Assembly (NCBI GenBank): GCA_964464435.1 | Contig: CAYXGE010000096.1 | Coordinates: 1 to 6,793 of the forward strand | Source: CAYXGE01 sp964464435 | GTDB taxonomy: Bacteria; Pseudomonadota; Gammaproteobacteria; Burkholderiales; Methylophilaceae | Length of the DNA stretch: 6,793 nucleotides | Direction of reading: 5' to 3' | Part shown: in pieces, positions 1-6,738 of the stretch | Layout of the letters: the number at the start of each line of letters is the position of its first letter | Numbering within the stretch: position 1 is the stretch's first letter | Translations under genes and position numbers: made by a program | The notes under the pieces: model-generated | Told to the model about the DNA's origin: nothing | The model's database searches: none | What the model saw: the letters and a program-made list of their open reading frames with translations, nothing else

Positions 1-1239
1 TGCTTTAAGTCGTTTGGTGAAGGCGATTTAGATGCACCAATGGATAAGTTACCCGGCAAAAAAGCGTTTATTAACGAGACCATTGAAGCCGTTCGCTCAC
101 GTATTAAAGCCTTAGTCACAGATACAGAAATTTTAGTCGCAGCCGCCAGTCAGGGGCAACTTGATGTGCGCGCAGATGCCAGTAAACATTTGGGTGAATA
201 TCGAAAAATCATCCAAGGTATTAATGACACCTTAGACAATATTGTCCTACCAGTAAATGAAGCCATATCGGTATTAGAAGAGATGGAAAAAGGCGATCTT
301 AGTAAGAAGGTCATGGGACAATATTATGGACAATTGGATGATTTTAAAAATACGGTCAACAATACTATTGAAAAAATTTCTAGTGTCATTTACGAGGTGC
401 GTAGCTCGGCAGATAACTTATCTTCCGCATCTGAACAAGTGAGTGCTACAGCACAGAGTATCAGCCAAGCAACAAGTGAACAAGCGGCTTCTGTTGAAGA
501 AACTTCGGCTTCAGTTGAGCAAATGTCAGCTTCAATTAATCAAAATAGTGAAAATGCCAAAATTACAGATAGCATCGCAACTACATCTTCTGGTCAAGCT
601 GAACAAGGTGGTGAGGCAGTAAAAGAAACCGTGGCCGCCATGAAGAGCATTGCTGGGAAAATAGGCATTATTGACGACATTGCTTACCAAACCAATCTAT
701 TAGCACTCAATGCGGCGATTGAAGCAGCAAGGGCTGGCGAACATGGTAAAGGCTTTGCAGTAGTAGCTGCAGAGGTTCGTAAATTAGCCGAGCGTAGCCA
801 AATTGCAGCACAAGAGATTGGTGAGCTTGCAGCTGGCAGTGTAGGTAAAGCTGAAACAGCTGGTAAATTGCTAGACCAGATGGTTCCTTCTATCAAAAAA
901 ACCTCAGATTTAGTGCAAGAAATATCAGCCTCCTCAGAAGAGCAATCATCAGGAATTGGCCAGATTAATACCGCAATGAGCCAACTGAATCAGATTACAC
1001 AACAAAATGCGAGTGCATCTGAAGAATTAGCTGCAACTGCAGAAGAAATGAGTGGGCAAGCCGAGCAACTGCAAGGCTTAATGAGTTTCTTTAAAGTTGA
1101 TGGAATGAGCACGACTGCTAAACCACGCAATAATGTTGTCCATGTAAAGAAACCCAAGCCAAATACTAACAAAATGAATCTCAACGATAATATGCTGATG
1201 AGCACAGGTATTGATGAATCTCAGTATGTGCAATTTTAA
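1..1239 (+). CDS. Methyl-accepting chemotaxis protein, C-terminal part (5' end outside window)
   Basis: This is the cytoplasmic signalling part of a chemoreceptor. It binds CheW and CheA at the hairpin tip and is methylated along its coiled coil. The frame is open from base 1, and the first codons read FGEGDLDAP, which resembles the end of a HAMP domain, so the ATG at 40 is an internal Met and not the start; sensor and membrane segments lie upstream. Two further HAMP-like units follow (about 127-255 with GQLDVRADASKH, and about 259-375 with EEMEKGDLSKKV), suggesting a poly-HAMP stalk. The coiled coil covers about 400-1100. The highly conserved tip is at 661-798 (IAYQTNLLALNAAIEAARAG, then GKGFAVVAAEVRKLAERS). 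Methylation-type Glu/Gln-rich helices lie near 475-530 (SEQAASVEETSASVEQM) and 1015-1070 (ASEELAATAEEMSGQAEQ). A flexible Lys/Asn-rich linker leads to the last five residues QYVQF, which look like a CheR/CheB tether. The family call is very secure; the ligand is unknown because the sensor is missing. Confidence 0.96.
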   Translation, partial: CFKSFGEGDLDAPMDKLPGKKAFINETIEAVRSRIKALVTDTEILVAAASQGQLDVRADASKHLGEYRKIIQGINDTLDNIVLPVNEAISVLEEMEKGDLSKKVMGQYYGQLDDFKNTVNNTIEKISSVIYEVRSSADNLSSASEQVSATAQSISQATSEQAASVEETSASVEQMSASINQNSENAKITDSIATTSSGQAEQGGEAVKETVAAMKSIAGKIGIIDDIAYQTNLLALNAAIEAARAGEHGKGFAVVAAEVRKLAERSQIAAQEIGELAAGSVGKAETAGKLLDQMVPSIKKTSDLVQEISASSEEQSSGIGQINTAMSQLNQITQQNASASEELAATAEEMSGQAEQLQGLMSFFKVDGMSTTAKPRNNVVHVKKPKPNTNKMNLNDNMLMSTGIDESQYVQF

Positions 1240-1244
1240 TTACT

Positions 1245-1249
1245 GGGAG
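1245..1249 (+). promoter_or_regulatory. Ribosome binding site of cheW
   Basis: GGGAG lies five bases before the ATG at 1255, in the 15-base gap after the MCP stop codon. It is the best Shine-Dalgarno match in the che cluster and fixes the cheW start. Confidence 0.7.
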
Positions 1250-1254
1250 TAGCG

Positions 1255-1788
1255 ATGACACAATTAACGCAAAGAAGGGTCGAACCAGATATTTTAAATG
1301 CCGACTCCGATAAAGCAGACGTAGCACAATATCTCACCTTTGAATTGGGCACAGAAGTATTCGCCATCAATATACTCAATATCAAAGAAATTATTGAGTA
1401 TGGGCAAGTTACTGAAGTACCACGCATGCCGAGTTTCATACGAGGTGTCATTAATTTACGTGGCTCTGTTGTGCCAGTGATTGATCTAAGCGCTCGTTTT
1501 GGAAAAGCCACTTCAAAGGTTTCACGTAAAAGCTGTGTGGTAATTCTAGAAGTCATGTTTGAAGACGAACAACATATTGTGGGCGTGATGGTGGATGCGG
1601 TCAATGCCGTGTTAGATATTGAGGACAACCAAATTGAGCCTGCACCATCGTTCGGTGCAAATATTCGCAGTGATTTTATTAAGGGTATGGGCAAAGTTGA
1701 GGGTAAGTTTGTCATCATTCTAGATGTGAATTATGTGCTCTCAATGGATGAAATGGCTTCCTTAGTATCTACAGATGCAGAGATCTAA
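1255..1788 (+). CDS. cheW: Chemotaxis adaptor protein CheW
   Basis: CheW is the cytoplasmic SH3-like scaffold that couples chemoreceptors to the histidine kinase CheA. The 177-residue product has a short, poorly conserved N-terminal extension (about residues 1-23) and then a single CheW domain from about 24 to 167. Family hallmarks visible are YLTFELGTEVFAINI (26-40), the strongly conserved RGVINLRGSVVPVIDL (63-78, with the receptor/CheA-interface Arg at 69) and the C-terminal GMGKVEGKFVIILDV (144-158). The length is typical for a single-domain CheW, and there is no receiver domain, so it is not CheV. The gene starts 15 bp after the MCP with a GGGAG ribosome binding site, consistent with co-transcription. 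The short spacing suggests that this adaptor serves the adjacent receptor, which is inference. Confidence 0.96.
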   Translation: MTQLTQRRVEPDILNADSDKADVAQYLTFELGTEVFAINILNIKEIIEYGQVTEVPRMPSFIRGVINLRGSVVPVIDLSARFGKATSKVSRKSCVVILEVMFEDEQHIVGVMVDAVNAVLDIEDNQIEPAPSFGANIRSDFIKGMGKVEGKFVIILDVNYVLSMDEMASLVSTDAEI

Positions 1789-1833
1789 AAAAATCTTTAG
1801 CACAGAAACCGACATGAATAGAGAGCAATCATA

Positions 1834-2640
1834 ATGGAGCTGAAACCCATCTCTCCAAAAGAGTTTTCATTGTTTAAAGCTTTCATATTTGATGAAGCCG
1901 GTATCAGCTTAGCGCCAGCAAAGCAGCCTCTCGTGAGTAGTCGCTTATCGAAAAGACTAAGGCATTGTGGGTTAAGGAGTTTTGGCGAGTATTACCAATA
2001 TATTCAAACGACCGAAAATGCTGATGAAAAACAAATTGCAATCAATTTACTCACCACAAATGAGACGCACTTTTTTAGAGAACCCAAACACTTTGATTTT
2101 TTGCGTGACAAAATCTTACCGTTTCGATCGCGTGGTGGTACGTTTCGTGTTTGGAGCGCCGCCAGCTCAAGTGGCGAGGAGCCTTATACCATTGCAATGA
2201 TGCTAGCTGAGCACATGCCGAATGAATCTTGGGAGGTGATCGGTTCTGACATTAGCACTGCAGTGCTAGAAAAAGCTCGAATCGGTAGCTATCCAATACA
2301 GCGGGCAGAAGAAATTCCACGGCAATATCTAACGAAATACTGCTTAAAAGGTACAAAAGAGGCAGAAGGCACTTTACTGATTGCGAAAGAATTGCGGCAG
2401 AAGGTGCAATTTACTTCAATCAATTTAATGCAACCCTTTCCTGATGTTGGCAAATTTGATGTTATTTTTTTACGTAATGTCATGATTTATTTTGAAATGG
2501 AAACTAAGCGTCAAATCATTCACAAAATGTTACCGATGATGCGGCCGAATGGCTATTTAATCATAAGTCATTCAGAAACTTTAAACGGCGTTTCAGTCGA
2601 TCTTAAGACAGTTTTACCATCTATTTACCAAAAGACATAA
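1834..2640 (+). CDS. cheR: Chemotaxis protein methyltransferase CheR
   Basis: CheR transfers methyl groups from S-adenosylmethionine to specific glutamates of the receptor coiled coil. The 268-residue protein is full length for the family. An N-terminal helical domain (about 8-75) is followed by the conserved NETHFFRE (76-83), the SAM-binding loop WSAASSSGEEPYT (107-119), the acidic residue of GSDIS (137-141) that normally contacts the SAM ribose, and the catalytic-domain signature FLRNVMIYF (212-220). Residues about 145-200 between these should form the small beta-subdomain that in E. coli CheR binds the receptor pentapeptide. There is no TPR or other C-terminal extension. The ATG at 1834 is chosen because the N-terminus then matches the usual CheR beginning, with GAGAG at 1821-1825 as a plausible ribosome site. 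The gene sits between cheW and cheD in the presumed operon. Confidence 0.97.
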   Translation: MELKPISPKEFSLFKAFIFDEAGISLAPAKQPLVSSRLSKRLRHCGLRSFGEYYQYIQTTENADEKQIAINLLTTNETHFFREPKHFDFLRDKILPFRSRGGTFRVWSAASSSGEEPYTIAMMLAEHMPNESWEVIGSDISTAVLEKARIGSYPIQRAEEIPRQYLTKYCLKGTKEAEGTLLIAKELRQKVQFTSINLMQPFPDVGKFDVIFLRNVMIYFEMETKRQIIHKMLPMMRPNGYLIISHSETLNGVSVDLKTVLPSIYQKT

Positions 2641-2658
2641 CTCTCTTAAAGCCATATT

Positions 2659-3162
2659 ATGAAAAAACCAGACAGCTTTATTGAAATTTTTTTACAACCT
2701 GGAGAAGTGTTTTTTGGTGACAGTACGACACGAATTCGTACTATTTTAGGTTCATGTGTTTCTATCACGTTCTGGCATCCAACAAAACTGTTGGGAGGAA
2801 TGACTCATATTATGCTGCCTCAACGCGGCAAGCTTAATCCACCGCATGAATTAGTATTAGATGGTAAATATGCAGACGAAGCGATGAGATTGATACTGGA
2901 TGAAATTAAAAGTGCAGGTACACAGCCAAGCGAGTATCAAGTAAAACTATTTGGGGGTGGTGATATGTTCTCTAAAAGCCCATCCTCAGACAAACATCAC
3001 ATTGGTGTTAAAAACACCTCCGCAGCAACTGCGCTAATCAATCAATATGGATTTTTACTCCATGCAAAACACTTTGGTGGTTTGGGTCATCGATCAATAA
3101 TTTTTGACGTTTGGAGTGGTTACGTTTGGGTAAGACATAGCCTAGCTTCTTTACCGTCTTAA
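2659..3162 (+). CDS. cheD: Chemoreceptor glutamine deamidase CheD
   Basis: CheD converts selected receptor glutamines to glutamates, creating methylation sites and tuning receptor activity; in some bacteria it also binds CheC, which is not seen here. The 167-residue product has the expected cysteine-hydrolase motifs: TILGSCVS with the nucleophile Cys33, THIMLP with the catalytic His50, and the conserved KLFGGGDMF (96-104) and IGVKNT (115-120). These residues being present suggests an active enzyme. The gap to cheR is only 18 bp and I see no good Shine-Dalgarno sequence in it, so translation may depend on coupling to cheR (inference). The cheR-cheD-cheB order is common in proteobacterial chemotaxis clusters. 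The adjacent MCP has Gln residues in its methylation helices that could be substrates. Confidence 0.96.
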   Translation: MKKPDSFIEIFLQPGEVFFGDSTTRIRTILGSCVSITFWHPTKLLGGMTHIMLPQRGKLNPPHELVLDGKYADEAMRLILDEIKSAGTQPSEYQVKLFGGGDMFSKSPSSDKHHIGVKNTSAATALINQYGFLLHAKHFGGLGHRSIIFDVWSGYVWVRHSLASLPS

Positions 3163-3219
3163 AGGTTTTTTATTTATGTTGACTGAGCTTAAGTAATCAA
3201 TAGTAGAACTGGATTTTAG

Positions 3220-4296
3220 ATGAAAAAAATTAAAGTATTAGTAATTGATGACTCTGCTGTGGTTAGGCAAGTACTAACTGAAAAGCTAAATAAATCATCT
3301 GAGATAGAGTTTTTGGGGGCTGCTTCAGACCCGATTTTTGCAATTGAAAAAATGAAGCTAGCGTGGCCAGACGTGATTATTTTGGATGTTGAAATGCCCC
3401 GAATGGACGGCATCACTTTCTTAAAAAAATTAATGGCTCAGCACCCGACAGCTGTCATCATCTGCTCTACCCTAACTGATAAAGGTGCTGAAACAACTAT
3501 GCAAGCCATGGCAGCTGGCGCAATTAGTATTATTACAAAGCCCAAAGTGGGATTAAAAGATTTTTTGCTTGATGCCTCTGAAGATTTAATTCATGTCATT
3601 AAAGTTGCTTCAAAAGCGAACTTAAAACGCGTAATTAGCCATGACAACATCAAAGTTGCTCCCAAATTGAATGCCGATGCTGTGCTTCCAAATACACAAT
3701 ATGCAATGGCACAAACGACAGAGCGTATTGTTGCAATTGGCACATCGACTGGTGGCACTCAGGCGCTTGAATTGGTGCTTAAGGCCTTACCACGTGTATC
3801 TCCTGGCATCGTGATTGTGCAACATATGCCTGAAAACTTTACCGCGGCTTTTGCCGAAAGACTAAATAGATTGTGTGAAATTGAGGTCAAAGAAGCCGTA
3901 TCTGGTGACCGCGTGATACCAGGAAGGGCATTAATTGCGCCTGGCGGAAAACATATGCTACTCAAGCGAAGTGGTGCACAATATCATATTGATATTATTG
4001 ATGGTCCGCCAGTCAGTCGGCACCGTCCATCTGTTAATGTTTTATTTCGCTCAGTTGCGCAATGCGCAGGCAAAAACGCACTGGGTATTATCATGACTGG
4101 TATGGGAGATGATGGCGCACAAGGCTTAAAAGAAATGTTAGATGCAGGCGCACATACGCTAGGTCAAGATGAAGATAGCTGTGTGGTATATGGCATGCCT
4201 AAAGAAGCCTTAAAGCTTGGCGCAGTTGAACGCGAAATCCCATTAGCTCGAATCCCGCAAGAAATTGTTAGCTATGGAGCGGGTAAGCTTCATTAA
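3220..4296 (+). CDS. cheB: Chemotaxis response regulator protein-glutamate methylesterase CheB
   Basis: CheB removes methyl groups from receptor glutamates and is activated when CheA phosphorylates its receiver domain. The 358-residue protein has the standard two-domain layout. The receiver domain is at about 3-125, with the acidic pair Asp10/Asp11, phospho-acceptor Asp56 in LDVEMPRMDG, Thr84 and Lys107 in TKPK. A linker follows (about 126-167), then the methylesterase domain (about 168-352). Its Ser-His-Asp triad is visible as Ser176 in GTSTGG, His202 in VQHMP and Asp298 in MTGMGDDGA; the spacings of 26 and 96 residues equal those of E. coli CheB (Ser164, His190, Asp286). All key residues are present, so the enzyme should be active. 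The gene starts 57 bp after cheD, the longest gap in the cluster, and has only a weak GGA-type ribosome site. It is the last gene of the presumed che transcript. Confidence 0.97.
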   Translation: MKKIKVLVIDDSAVVRQVLTEKLNKSSEIEFLGAASDPIFAIEKMKLAWPDVIILDVEMPRMDGITFLKKLMAQHPTAVIICSTLTDKGAETTMQAMAAGAISIITKPKVGLKDFLLDASEDLIHVIKVASKANLKRVISHDNIKVAPKLNADAVLPNTQYAMAQTTERIVAIGTSTGGTQALELVLKALPRVSPGIVIVQHMPENFTAAFAERLNRLCEIEVKEAVSGDRVIPGRALIAPGGKHMLLKRSGAQYHIDIIDGPPVSRHRPSVNVLFRSVAQCAGKNALGIIMTGMGDDGAQGLKEMLDAGAHTLGQDEDSCVVYGMPKEALKLGAVEREIPLARIPQEIVSYGAGKLH

Positions 4297-4367
4297 GCAA
4301 AATCACTCTAGATATTAAAAGCCTCTCGTAAGTATTTAATCTCCAAAAAAATTTAACTGACGTACTC

Positions 4368-4398
4368 AAGCCATGTAGTAATGCAAGGCTTTTTTATT
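4368..4398 (+). terminator. Probable intrinsic terminator of the che operon (imperfect)
   Basis: AAGCC at 4368-4372 is complementary to GGCTT at 4387-4391, which runs into TTTT and then ATT. The next two bases can also pair (AT with AT at 4381-4382) if four bases are bulged. It lies about 70 bases after the cheB stop and before the phoX promoter, where an operon end is expected. The short stem and bulge make it weaker than the phoX terminator. An upstream copy, AAAAGCCT at 4317-4324, could compete as the 5' arm. Confidence 0.45.
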
Positions 4399-4447
4399 AT
4401 AAGTCACCACGGTTATAATACTTGTCATCATTAAAAATAACATTTTT

Positions 4448-4465
4448 GTGTCATGCAGTTGTCAT
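4448..4465 (+). promoter_or_regulatory. Pho box (PhoB binding site) of phoX
   Basis: GTGTCAT-GCAG-TTGTCAT consists of two seven-base direct repeats with 11-base periodicity. It matches the PhoB consensus CTGTCAT-N4-CTGTCAT at 12 of 14 half-site positions. The site is 54 bases before the phoX start, and a TAAGAT hexamer follows after a 10-base gap, the spacing known for Pho promoters in which PhoB replaces -35 recognition. The downstream gene encodes a phosphatase, which fits induction by phosphate starvation through PhoR-PhoB. A weak extra unit (ATAACAT, 4437-4443) continues the 11-base phase upstream. Confidence 0.85.
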
Positions 4466-4475
4466 CACAGCTTTT

Positions 4476-4481
4476 TAAGAT
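4476..4481 (+). promoter_or_regulatory. Putative -10 element of the phoX promoter
   Basis: TAAGAT matches TATAAT at four of six positions, including the first TA and the final AT. It begins 10 bases after the Pho box. Transcription would start near 4488, leaving a leader of roughly 30 bases before the phoX start codon. No separate -35 is expected at a PhoB-dependent promoter. Confidence 0.55.
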
Positions 4482-4508
4482 TAAGCATGTTATTAAACCC
4501 CTAATTAT

Positions 4509-4513
4509 GGAGA
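4509..4513 (+). promoter_or_regulatory. Ribosome binding site of phoX
   Basis: GGAGA is followed by six bases and then the ATG at 4520. This is a good Shine-Dalgarno match at normal spacing and supports the chosen start, which includes the long n-region before the twin-arginine motif. Confidence 0.75.
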
Positions 4514-4519
4514 AATCTC

Positions 4520-6706
4520 ATGCCTAAAGACGACAATCATATTGAAGTAGATTTTAATAATGAAAATTCAAATACTTCTAGCAACCCTACTTTTGATGAC
4601 ATTTTAGCTACTCGTTTATCACGTCGCCAACTATTAAAAACCACAGGTGGCGCATTGGGTGCGGCAGCAATAGCTGGAGGCTCTTTACCACTAGTCGCTT
4701 GTACTGGTGGTCCATTATTGGCATTTAACCCTGTAGCCAAGAGTTTGGCTGATGCAGTGATTGTGCCAGAGGGTTATGAAACAACCATTCTCTATGCCTT
4801 AGGTGACCCTTTAAGCGCCAACACGCCTGCTTACAAAAATGATGGTAGCGATAATAACTTTGAAGACCGCGCTGGTGACCACCACGACGGTATGGAGTTT
4901 TTTGGCTTAACGCCCAATGGTCGCCCTTCTACTAGTTCTAATAATCGTGCTGTTTTGGGCATTAACCACGAAGCAACTACTGATGAAAAATTAAGCTCAT
5001 TTTTTATTCATGCTACTGGCGGTGTTTCTTCCCTGCCACGCCCAGCTTTAGAGGTTGATAAAGAGATGGCTATTCATGGCTTATCTTTTGTTGAAGTCAA
5101 GAAAACAGGCAAAACATGGGCAACTGTAAATAACTCAGCTTTTAATCGCCGTGTGCATCAACAAACTGAAGTTGAAATTGCTGGCCCAGCGCGTGGCAAT
5201 AAATTATTAGTGACTAAGTTTTCAACAGCAGGCGTAAAAACACGAGGCACTTTAAATAACTGTGGTACAGGTAAAACACCTTGGGGTACCTTTTTAACTG
5301 GTGAAGAAAACTGGGCTGGTTACTTTACCCGCAATAGTACAGATGATGCGGCACGAGGTAATGATAAGAGCGTTACTTCACTTAAACGTTATGGCCGCGC
5401 GCAAGGTGCAGCATCACGCCACGGTTGGGAAACAGGTGGTATTGATGATAAATATGCACGTTGGAACATTAGTAAATTAGGTGTTTCATTAGATGGTAGC
5501 GATGACTACCGCAATGAGCTTAATGGCATGGGTTATATTGTTGAAGTAGATGCATATCGCAAACATACGCCAATTAAAAAACGTTCTGCACTTGGCCGAT
5601 TTGCGCATGAAAGCGCAGCCTTTGGTACACCTGTGGTTGGTCAACCTTTAGCTGTTTATATGGGTGATGACTCACGTAACGAATACATTTATAAATTTGT
5701 TTCTACCGCCAAGTGGAGCGCTGCCGATGCCAAACCGATTGATGGGATTGCAACCGGTGATAAATATTTAGATAGCGGCACTTTGTTTGTGGCTAAATTT
5801 AATGCAGATGGCACAGGTGAATGGGTAGCTTTAAGTTTAGACAACCCAACTGTTGCCGCTTACAGCACTTATAAGTTTGATGATTTAGCTGATATTTGCG
5901 TGAATACGCGTTTAGCCGCTGACGCTGTAGGCGCTACCAAAATGGATAGACCAGAATGGTGCTCTACCAACCCTGCTAATGGTGAAATCTACTTTTCATT
6001 AACCAACAATAGCAACCGTAGCACAGAAGCGGGTAAATTAGCACCTGATGCTGCAAACCCAAGAGCGTACATAGATACAAAGGGCTCAAGCACACTCAGA
6101 GGCAATGTAAACGGCCACATTTTACGTGTGAAAGAAAGCAATGGTAACGCTGGCACTACATTTACTTGGGATGTTTACGTGTTTGGTGCACAAGCTGACA
6201 GCGATGCAACCAATGTTAATTTGTCTGGCTTAACTGCAGATAACGACTTTTCAAGCCCAGATGGCTTGGCATTTGTTGGCAGCACAGGCTTGATGTGGAT
6301 TCAAACAGATGATGGCGCATACACCGATGTTACCAACTGTATGTTGTTAGCAGCGATTCCAGGTAAAGTTGGTGATGGCGGCAAAAAAACTGTAGTCAAT
6401 AGTACTGCTGCTGGCACCTCTGTTACAGTAGACACTTTGGTTGGTGCTGCTCCTGGCATTAAGCTAAAACGCTTTTTAGTTGGCCCTAAAGACTGTGAAA
6501 TTACGGGTATTTGTGAAACGCCGGACGGCAAATCGTTGTTTATTAATATTCAACACCCAGGTGAAGGCACCGCTATGGCAAATATCACTGACCCAAGCAA
6601 ATACACTAGCCAATGGCCGTCTAACGCTGGCTATGGCGCAGGCAACCGTCCACGTTCTGCAACGATTGTCATTACCAAAACTAATGGTGACCGCGTAGGT
6701 ACTTAA
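4520..6706 (+). CDS. phoX: PhoX family alkaline phosphatase (DUF839), Tat-exported
   Basis: PhoX releases inorganic phosphate from phosphate esters outside the cytoplasm; the characterised Pseudomonas fluorescens enzyme uses an iron-calcium cofactor. The product has 728 residues, full length for the family. The N-terminus has a 34-residue n-region with TFDDILATRLSRR, typical of PhoX, the twin-arginine motif SRRQLLK (34-40), a small-residue hydrophobic stretch (42-60) and LVAC (58-61), which fits a lipobox. Family motifs follow in order: INHE (148-151), the NC..GKTPWGTFLTGEE block with Cys248 and Glu262/263, GRFAHESA (359-366), YMGDDSRNEYIYKF (380-393), MDRPEW (475-480), SPDGL (579-583), MWIQTDD (592-598), GPKDCEITG (655-663) and NIQHPGE (676-682), ending with the typical RPRSATIVIT. 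The cysteine and acidic residues of these motifs are likely metal ligands, by analogy. The gene stands alone, with its own Pho box and terminator, so it is probably induced by phosphate limitation. Confidence 0.96.
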   Translation: MPKDDNHIEVDFNNENSNTSSNPTFDDILATRLSRRQLLKTTGGALGAAAIAGGSLPLVACTGGPLLAFNPVAKSLADAVIVPEGYETTILYALGDPLSANTPAYKNDGSDNNFEDRAGDHHDGMEFFGLTPNGRPSTSSNNRAVLGINHEATTDEKLSSFFIHATGGVSSLPRPALEVDKEMAIHGLSFVEVKKTGKTWATVNNSAFNRRVHQQTEVEIAGPARGNKLLVTKFSTAGVKTRGTLNNCGTGKTPWGTFLTGEENWAGYFTRNSTDDAARGNDKSVTSLKRYGRAQGAASRHGWETGGIDDKYARWNISKLGVSLDGSDDYRNELNGMGYIVEVDAYRKHTPIKKRSALGRFAHESAAFGTPVVGQPLAVYMGDDSRNEYIYKFVSTAKWSAADAKPIDGIATGDKYLDSGTLFVAKFNADGTGEWVALSLDNPTVAAYSTYKFDDLADICVNTRLAADAVGATKMDRPEWCSTNPANGEIYFSLTNNSNRSTEAGKLAPDAANPRAYIDTKGSSTLRGNVNGHILRVKESNGNAGTTFTWDVYVFGAQADSDATNVNLSGLTADNDFSSPDGLAFVGSTGLMWIQTDDGAYTDVTNCMLLAAIPGKVGDGGKKTVVNSTAAGTSVTVDTLVGAAPGIKLKRFLVGPKDCEITGICETPDGKSLFINIQHPGEGTAMANITDPSKYTSQWPSNAGYGAGNRPRSATIVITKTNGDRVGT

Positions 6707-6738
6707 TCTTAGGGTCTTAATCAAGAATCTACGTCATG

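Noticed and set aside
40..42. ATG as the start of the MCP gene
   Set aside because: The frame is open upstream to base 1 and encodes HAMP-like sequence (FGEGDLDAP), and a receptor of this kind should have an N-terminal sensor. The gene is truncated by the window edge.
1236..1718. 160-codon open frame on the - strand inside cheW
   Set aside because: It overlaps a strongly conserved cheW frame, its translation is low-complexity Ser/Thr/Ile-rich with no recognisable motif, and no ribosome site or promoter is evident. It is a shadow frame.
3163..3180. Possible terminator between cheD and cheB (AGGTTTTTTATTT)
   Set aside because: There is a T-run, but only about three bases (ACC/GGT) can pair before it, so no stable hairpin forms. 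The two genes are likely co-transcribed.
3176..3196. Six-codon mini-ORF (MLTELK) in the cheD-cheB gap
   Set aside because: It has no ribosome site, does not abut the cheB start, and is of a length expected by chance.
4396..4401. TATAAT on the - strand in the cheB-phoX gap
   Set aside because: An AT-rich hexamer with no gene on the - strand to serve. It overlaps the terminator tail and has no convincing -35.
6476..6724. Overlapping open frames on both strands at the 3' end of phoX
   Set aside because: The phoX frame here carries conserved family motifs (GPKDCEITG, NIQHPGE) up to its normal C-terminus. The alternative frames show no recognisable domain.
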